This document shows positions 6,492-9,331 of a stretch of 9,331 nt of DNA, one piece after another (positions within the stretch are counted from its first letter, which is position 1; every line of letters begins with the position of its first letter). The DNA comes from an uncultured Oxalobacteraceae bacterium (lineage in GTDB: Bacteria; Pseudomonadota; Gammaproteobacteria; Burkholderiales; Burkholderiaceae), in assembly GCA_946478765.1 (NCBI GenBank), contig CAMLDH010000131.1, positions 1-9,331 of the forward strand, read 5' to 3'. Under the pieces are notes generated by a model. That model did not search any database. It was given only the letters and a program-made list of their open reading frames with translations, and had not been told where the DNA came from. The translations under genes were made by a program, and so were the position numbers.

Positions 6492-6543
6492 GGATTGCGC
6501 TTGCAAGCGCAATCCGCTCCGCAGGCGGATCGCATGCGATCCG
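6492..6543. repeat. Two adjacent perfect palindromes of 24 and 18 bp
   Basis: 6492-6515 is perfectly self-complementary (half-site GGATTGCGCTTG). 6526-6543 is also perfectly self-complementary (half-site CGGATCGCA). An alternative pairing joins them: ATCCGC (6512-6517) with GCGGAT (6525-6530). The arrangement is like a BIME or REP pair. Confidence 0.7.
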
Positions 6544-6558
6544 AATTCCCTGCTACGC

Positions 6559-6571
6559 CCCCTTGAAGGGG
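6559..6571. repeat. CCCCTTGAAGGGG palindrome, inverted mate of 6411-6431
   Basis: CCCCTT (6559-6564) and AAGGGG (6566-6571) flank a central G. It is the reverse-sense copy of the core at 6414-6427 and closes the palindrome island. The rest of the gap (6572-6664) shows no gene or clear signal. Confidence 0.6.
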
Positions 6572-6664
6572 AAGGAGCCTCTAACGCTGGCGCTAAGCAA
6601 CAGATTCGCGGCTGTCAAAGAACTTTTGGTACGAGACCTCACCCTACAAATCCATATGCACACT

Positions 6665-7780
6665 CTACTGACGCGGCGACGGCGATTGAATATTGAGCCG
6701 CCTTCCTTGCGTACCGGGCGGCGGTGTCACCGGCAGGGTGATTTCCAGCACGCCATCATGCATCGATGCGGCGGCCGCGTTCGGATCGACGCCTTCCGGC
6801 AATGGAATCATCCGATAGAAATGCCCGTAGGGCCGTTCCGTGCGGCGGTATTCCTGTTCCGTACTTTGCGCTTGCGGGTGCCGGTCGCCTTCGATGGTGA
6901 GCTTGTCGTTCTTGATTTCCACATGAACATCCTCACGCCGGATGCCGGGCAGATCGGCGCAAATGGTCAACTGGTCGCTGCGGCGCGCGACTTCCACCGG
7001 TGGCGTCCAGTTGCGGGCGCCGCTCTGGGCCAAGCCGGGCATGCCGGGCATACCCCGTCCGAGAAAGCGCTCGAACAGACGATCCATTTCCTCGCTCATT
7101 CTGCGCATCACCTCCAGCGGTTCTTCCCATACATCCATCAACTTGGGCAGCCATGATTCGGTTCCTGCTTGCGGCGTGCCGGCTTGCACATCCTGTTGCG
7201 CCTGCGGCTGGATGCCGGATGGCTGCGCCGGCTGTTGCGGGACAGCTTGTTGCGGCACGGCGGCAGGCTGCGCGGCCGACTTGCTGCCCTGTTGTTCCTG
7301 CTGCGCACCAGCCGGTTGCACGACTTGCGCCTGGTGGACCTCGCCGCGCCATTCACCGGTCTCCTCGCCTCGGCGCTCCAGGAATTGTTTGAGTCGAATC
7401 AAATCCTGCTCGTTACGCTGAGACATTTCATTTTCCAGGCTTTGTGCATCCTGCGGCATGAAGTCCGGGTCGAGTTCTAGGCTGAGCGTGACCTTTGTCT
7501 TGTCCTTGCTGACAGGCTCCACCGTGACCCGGCCGCTGTTTTTCGGGCCGCTGGTATTGCGCCATGCAATGAGTTTGTCCGGAACTTGTTCCGTGATCTC
7601 GGCATCCCATTCCCGATCCTCGCCATCGGACCGGGTATGCCAGTGAAGATGCGTATCATCCAGTTGCCTGATTTCCTGTACCCCCTCCATGAAGCGAGGG
7701 AAATCCGTAAACTGCGTCAACTGGTTATAAACCGTCGGAAGCGGAACATTGACTTCGATCGATTTTTCAATTTTTCCCAT
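6665..7780 (-). CDS. SRPBCC domain fused to Hsp20/alpha-crystallin small heat-shock domain
   Basis: A 371-residue cytoplasmic protein (no signal peptide) with two modules. Residues 1-147 look like an SRPBCC/START-like 'cyclase/dehydrase' domain, a fold that binds hydrophobic ligands: MGKIEKSIEVNVPLPTVYNQL, FPRFMEGVQEI, then a closing helix ending TGEWRGEV. Residues 148-208 are a low-complexity Gln/Ala/Pro linker, about one third Gln. Residues 209-371 form a small heat-shock protein: an amphipathic helix with WEEPLEVMRRMSEEMDRLFERF, the alpha-crystallin domain from about 258 (PPVEVARRSDQLTICADLPGI), the signature DGVLEITLP (342-350) and a short tail with RLNIQS. sHSPs hold unfolding proteins in oligomers. 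AAGGAG lies 7 nt before the ATG. The frame is unbroken through all three parts, so the fusion is real in this sequence. What the SRPBCC part binds is unknown. Confidence 0.9.
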   Translation of the reverse strand: MGKIEKSIEVNVPLPTVYNQLTQFTDFPRFMEGVQEIRQLDDTHLHWHTRSDGEDREWDAEITEQVPDKLIAWRNTSGPKNSGRVTVEPVSKDKTKVTLSLELDPDFMPQDAQSLENEMSQRNEQDLIRLKQFLERRGEETGEWRGEVHQAQVVQPAGAQQEQQGSKSAAQPAAVPQQAVPQQPAQPSGIQPQAQQDVQAGTPQAGTESWLPKLMDVWEEPLEVMRRMSEEMDRLFERFLGRGMPGMPGLAQSGARNWTPPVEVARRSDQLTICADLPGIRREDVHVEIKNDKLTIEGDRHPQAQSTEQEYRRTERPYGHFYRMIPLPEGVDPNAAAASMHDGVLEITLPVTPPPGTQGRRLNIQSPSPRQ

Positions 7781-7814
7781 TTTGCAACTCCTTCACAAAC
7801 GATAGAAGTATGAG

Positions 7815-7830
7815 TGCAATTTATATGCCA
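7815..7830 (-). promoter_or_regulatory. Sigma-54 (RpoN) promoter of the SRPBCC-Hsp20 gene
   Basis: The minus strand reads TGGCATATAAATTGCA, a full match to the consensus TGGCAYRNNNNTTGCW, with GG and GC separated by exactly 10 nt. The predicted transcription start falls near 7804, giving a leader of about 24 nt that includes the Shine-Dalgarno AAGGAG. No heat-shock sigma-32 promoter is apparent. Such promoters need an AAA+ activator bound upstream. Confidence 0.7.
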
Positions 7831-7892
7831 CGGCATTCACGGAAGGCGGATGCATTTTTTCAGCCGGACTCTCCAGGGAAAATACTTTTTTT

Positions 7893-7917
7893 GCACTGCC
7901 TGCGCCGCTGGCAGCGC
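7893..7917. promoter_or_regulatory. Inverted repeat, candidate activator (enhancer) site
   Basis: GCACTGCC (7893-7900) and GGCAGCGC (7910-7917) are inverted arms with one mismatch and a 9-nt spacer. The centre lies about 100 bp upstream of the predicted sigma-54 transcription start, inside the usual range for enhancer-binding proteins. It could equally serve the divergent ABC gene. Confidence 0.35.
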
Positions 7918-8043
7918 GATGCAAATGGCGCATGCAACGGGAAATGGGTAGAGGCAGCGCAATCGAAAATGTAAGAATTGCCAACGCCAAGTAGGGCTTA
8001 CAGAGCGGGCGCGCACAGTCGAACCCGCGAGCAACTTACGACA

Positions 8044-8071
8044 GGCGCGGCTGGTCAAAGCCGGACGCGCC
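8044..8071. repeat. GC-rich hairpin ahead of the ABC transporter gene
   Basis: GGCGCG (8044-8049) pairs with CGCGCC (8066-8071), and inside it GGCT (8049-8052) can pair with AGCC (8059-8062). No T-run follows, so this is not an intrinsic terminator. If transcription starts upstream, it would lie in the 5' leader of the ABC mRNA. Confidence 0.35.
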
Positions 8072-8127
8072 GCACTACCGATTACCGGAACGTACACCGC
8101 CACCATTCGTAAAGAGATCTACTCAGC

Positions 8128-9331
8128 ATGCCGCAGTTTCAAGCCCCCCCTCGCAAAGAACACAAGGTATTGACCAATCTCTGGCACGTCGTGTCCGCCT
8201 ATCGCTGGCGCATCGGCGCGGCCGTATTTTTTCTGGTGCTGGCGAAGATCGCAGCCGTGTTCGTGCCGCTGATATTGAAGGAAATCGTCGATACGCTGTC
8301 GCGTCCGGAACAGGTGCGCATGCTGCCGGTGGTGCTGCTGGCCGGCTATGCGCTGCTGCGGTTTTCCAGCACCCTGTTCAATGAACTGCGCGATCTGCTG
8401 TTTTCCAGAGTGACCCAGAACACGGTCGCGTCGTATGCGCAGCGCGTCTTCATGCACCTGCACGCGCTGGGCGCGCGCTTTCATGCGCAGCGCCGCCTCG
8501 GCGGCTTGTTGCCCGATATCGAACGCGGCAGCAACGGCATTGCCTTCCTGCTCGGCATCGGCCTGTTCACCCTGGTGCCGACCTTGATCGAGATCGCGCT
8601 GGTGCTGGGCATCATGGGCGCGCGCTACAGCCACTGGTACACCGCGCTCATCATCGTCACGTTCGTGTTGTACTCCGGATTCACGATCGCGTTTACCGCC
8701 CGGCGCGCCATTCATCAGCGCCGCGTCAATCGGCTTGACAGCGACGCCAAGAGCCGCCTGGCCGACAGCCTGATCAATGTCGAGACGGTCAAGAGTTTTA
8801 CCAATGAAGCATTGGAGTCGTCGCGTTTTCAATCGATCATGCAGCGTTGGACCGAAGCGGTCATTGCCAATCAGAAGGCGCTGTTCATTTTACATGTCGG
8901 GCAAAGCGCGATCATTGCCGCCGGTGTGGCCGGCATCATGCTGCTGGCGGGCCAGGGGGTGATGCTGCAGCAGATGACGGTCGGCGATCTGGTGCTGATC
9001 AATGCCTATGTGTTGCAGGTGTGCCTGCCGCTCAATGCGCTCGGCTTCGTGTATCGGGAAGCGAAGGACGCGCTGATCAATACCGAGCGGCTGTTTCAAT
9101 TGTTGCGCGAGCAGCCCGAGATCGACGAGCATCCCGGCCTGCCGGCGCTCACGGTCAAGCGCGGCGAAATCCTGTTCGAGCAGGTGCATTTTTCCTATGA
9201 GGACAGCCGCGCCATCCTGTCCGACATCAGCTTTCGCATTCCCGCCGGCGGCACGGTGGCGGTGGTCGGCGGCAGCGGATCGGGAAAGTCCACGCTGGCA
9301 CGCTTGCTGATGCGGTTTTACGATGCCGGCG
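8128..9331 (+). CDS. ABC half-transporter (permease + ATPase), ATM1/HMT family, 3' end outside window
   Basis: The first 401 residues of an inner-membrane exporter, membrane domain followed by ATPase. The membrane domain shows hydrophobic segments at about 28-50, 66-82, 137-164, 170-190 and 255-275. It also carries family-typical stretches ARFHAQRRLGGLLPDIERG (116-134) and DSDAKSRLADSLINVETVKSF (204-223). The nucleotide-binding domain begins around 347 with Y357 as likely A-loop base-stacker, and Walker A is GGSGSGKST (381-389). Sequence ends before the Q-loop, signature and Walker B. ATM1/ABCB7/HMT relatives export glutathione-linked sulfur or metal compounds; here the usual ANxR and NYETVKYF features are altered (AKSR, NVETVKSF), so the substrate may differ. 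The ATG at 8128 follows an in-frame TAA at 8110-8112; the ribosome site AAAGAG is weak and 11 nt away. Confidence 0.88.
   Translation, partial: MPQFQAPPRKEHKVLTNLWHVVSAYRWRIGAAVFFLVLAKIAAVFVPLILKEIVDTLSRPEQVRMLPVVLLAGYALLRFSSTLFNELRDLLFSRVTQNTVASYAQRVFMHLHALGARFHAQRRLGGLLPDIERGSNGIAFLLGIGLFTLVPTLIEIALVLGIMGARYSHWYTALIIVTFVLYSGFTIAFTARRAIHQRRVNRLDSDAKSRLADSLINVETVKSFTNEALESSRFQSIMQRWTEAVIANQKALFILHVGQSAIIAAGVAGIMLLAGQGVMLQQMTVGDLVLINAYVLQVCLPLNALGFVYREAKDALINTERLFQLLREQPEIDEHPGLPALTVKRGEILFEQVHFSYEDSRAILSDISFRIPAGGTVAVVGGSGSGKSTLARLLMRFYDAG

Larger units (their letters stand above)
7781..8127. other. Divergent regulatory region between the SRPBCC-Hsp20 and ABC transporter genes
   Basis: 347 bp without a supported gene. 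It holds the sigma-54 promoter (7815-7830), two T-tracts (7855-7860 and 7886-7892), an inverted repeat (7893-7917) and, nearer the ABC gene, a hairpin at 8044-8071. I found no convincing sigma-70 promoter for the ABC gene. Confidence 0.6.

Noticed and set aside
6347..6571. CRISPR array
   Set aside because: The repeats are palindromes of different sequence with overlapping arms, not one direct repeat with regular unique spacers.
7909..7925. A second sigma-54-like site on the plus strand (TGGCAGCGCGATGCAA)
   Set aside because: The spacing between GG and GC is one base short and the sixth position does not fit, so it is unlikely to function.
8005..8040. A tRNA T-arm-like string (GGGTTCGA on the minus strand)
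   Set aside because: The flanking bases do not form the 5-bp T stem, and no D-arm, anticodon arm or acceptor stem could be drawn.
7837..8106. An 89-codon minus-strand ORF in the divergent regulatory region
   Set aside because: No ribosome site or motif, biased to Arg/Ala/Cys, and it covers the enhancer-like repeat and hairpin.
8119..8832. A 237-codon minus-strand open frame opposite the ABC transporter
   Set aside because: Gln/Arg/Asp-rich sequence without motifs, opposite a clear ABC transporter with Walker A in frame.

Overview
The window looks like chromosomal DNA of a betaproteobacterium, most likely of the order Burkholderiales and perhaps an Oxalobacteraceae relative. This rests on the style of the proteins (homoserine dehydrogenase, NhaP-type antiporter, ATM1-type ABC exporter, heptose-type glycosyltransferases), fairly high GC with GC-rich third codon positions, and dispersed palindromes of a kind widespread in Proteobacteria. 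No database search was possible, so the taxonomy is inference.

Layout: (1) 2-637 (+) is the 3' end of homoserine dehydrogenase (hom), ending in a tandem stop and followed by three small hairpins in a convergent intergenic gap. (2) 4639-724 (-) is a four-gene glycan block: a GT4 glycosyltransferase, a short-chain dehydrogenase starting at TTG behind a strong Shine-Dalgarno, a GmhB-like HAD phosphatase, and a GT9 heptosyltransferase-like enzyme joined to the phosphatase by an ATGA overlap. (3) 4640-4940 is mostly non-coding and holds a 15-codon ORF or gene remnant and a partial copy of a dispersed repeat. (4) 6221-4941 (-) is a CPA1 cation/proton antiporter whose first membrane helix seems to begin upstream of any standard start codon. 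(5) 6347-6571 is a dense island of nested palindromes. (6) 7780-6665 (-) encodes an unusual fusion of an N-terminal SRPBCC (START-like) domain, a Gln/Ala/Pro-rich linker and a C-terminal Hsp20/alpha-crystallin domain. A full consensus match to a sigma-54 promoter lies at the right distance upstream. (7) 7781-8127 is a divergent regulatory region. (8) 8128 to the window end (+) is the first 401 codons of an ATM1/HMT-type ABC half-transporter, cut off just after Walker A.

Functionally, the glycan block probably adds heptose or similar sugars to a surface or storage polysaccharide: the phosphatase resembles the enzyme that makes D,D-heptose-1-phosphate, and GT9 enzymes use ADP-heptose. The SRPBCC-Hsp20 protein, antiporter and ABC exporter suggest stress and envelope homeostasis, but nothing shows that they act together. 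The most notable items are the SRPBCC-Hsp20 fusion with its sigma-54 promoter, the palindrome island and the missing antiporter start codon. I found no clear defence system, CRISPR array, transposase or RNA gene.
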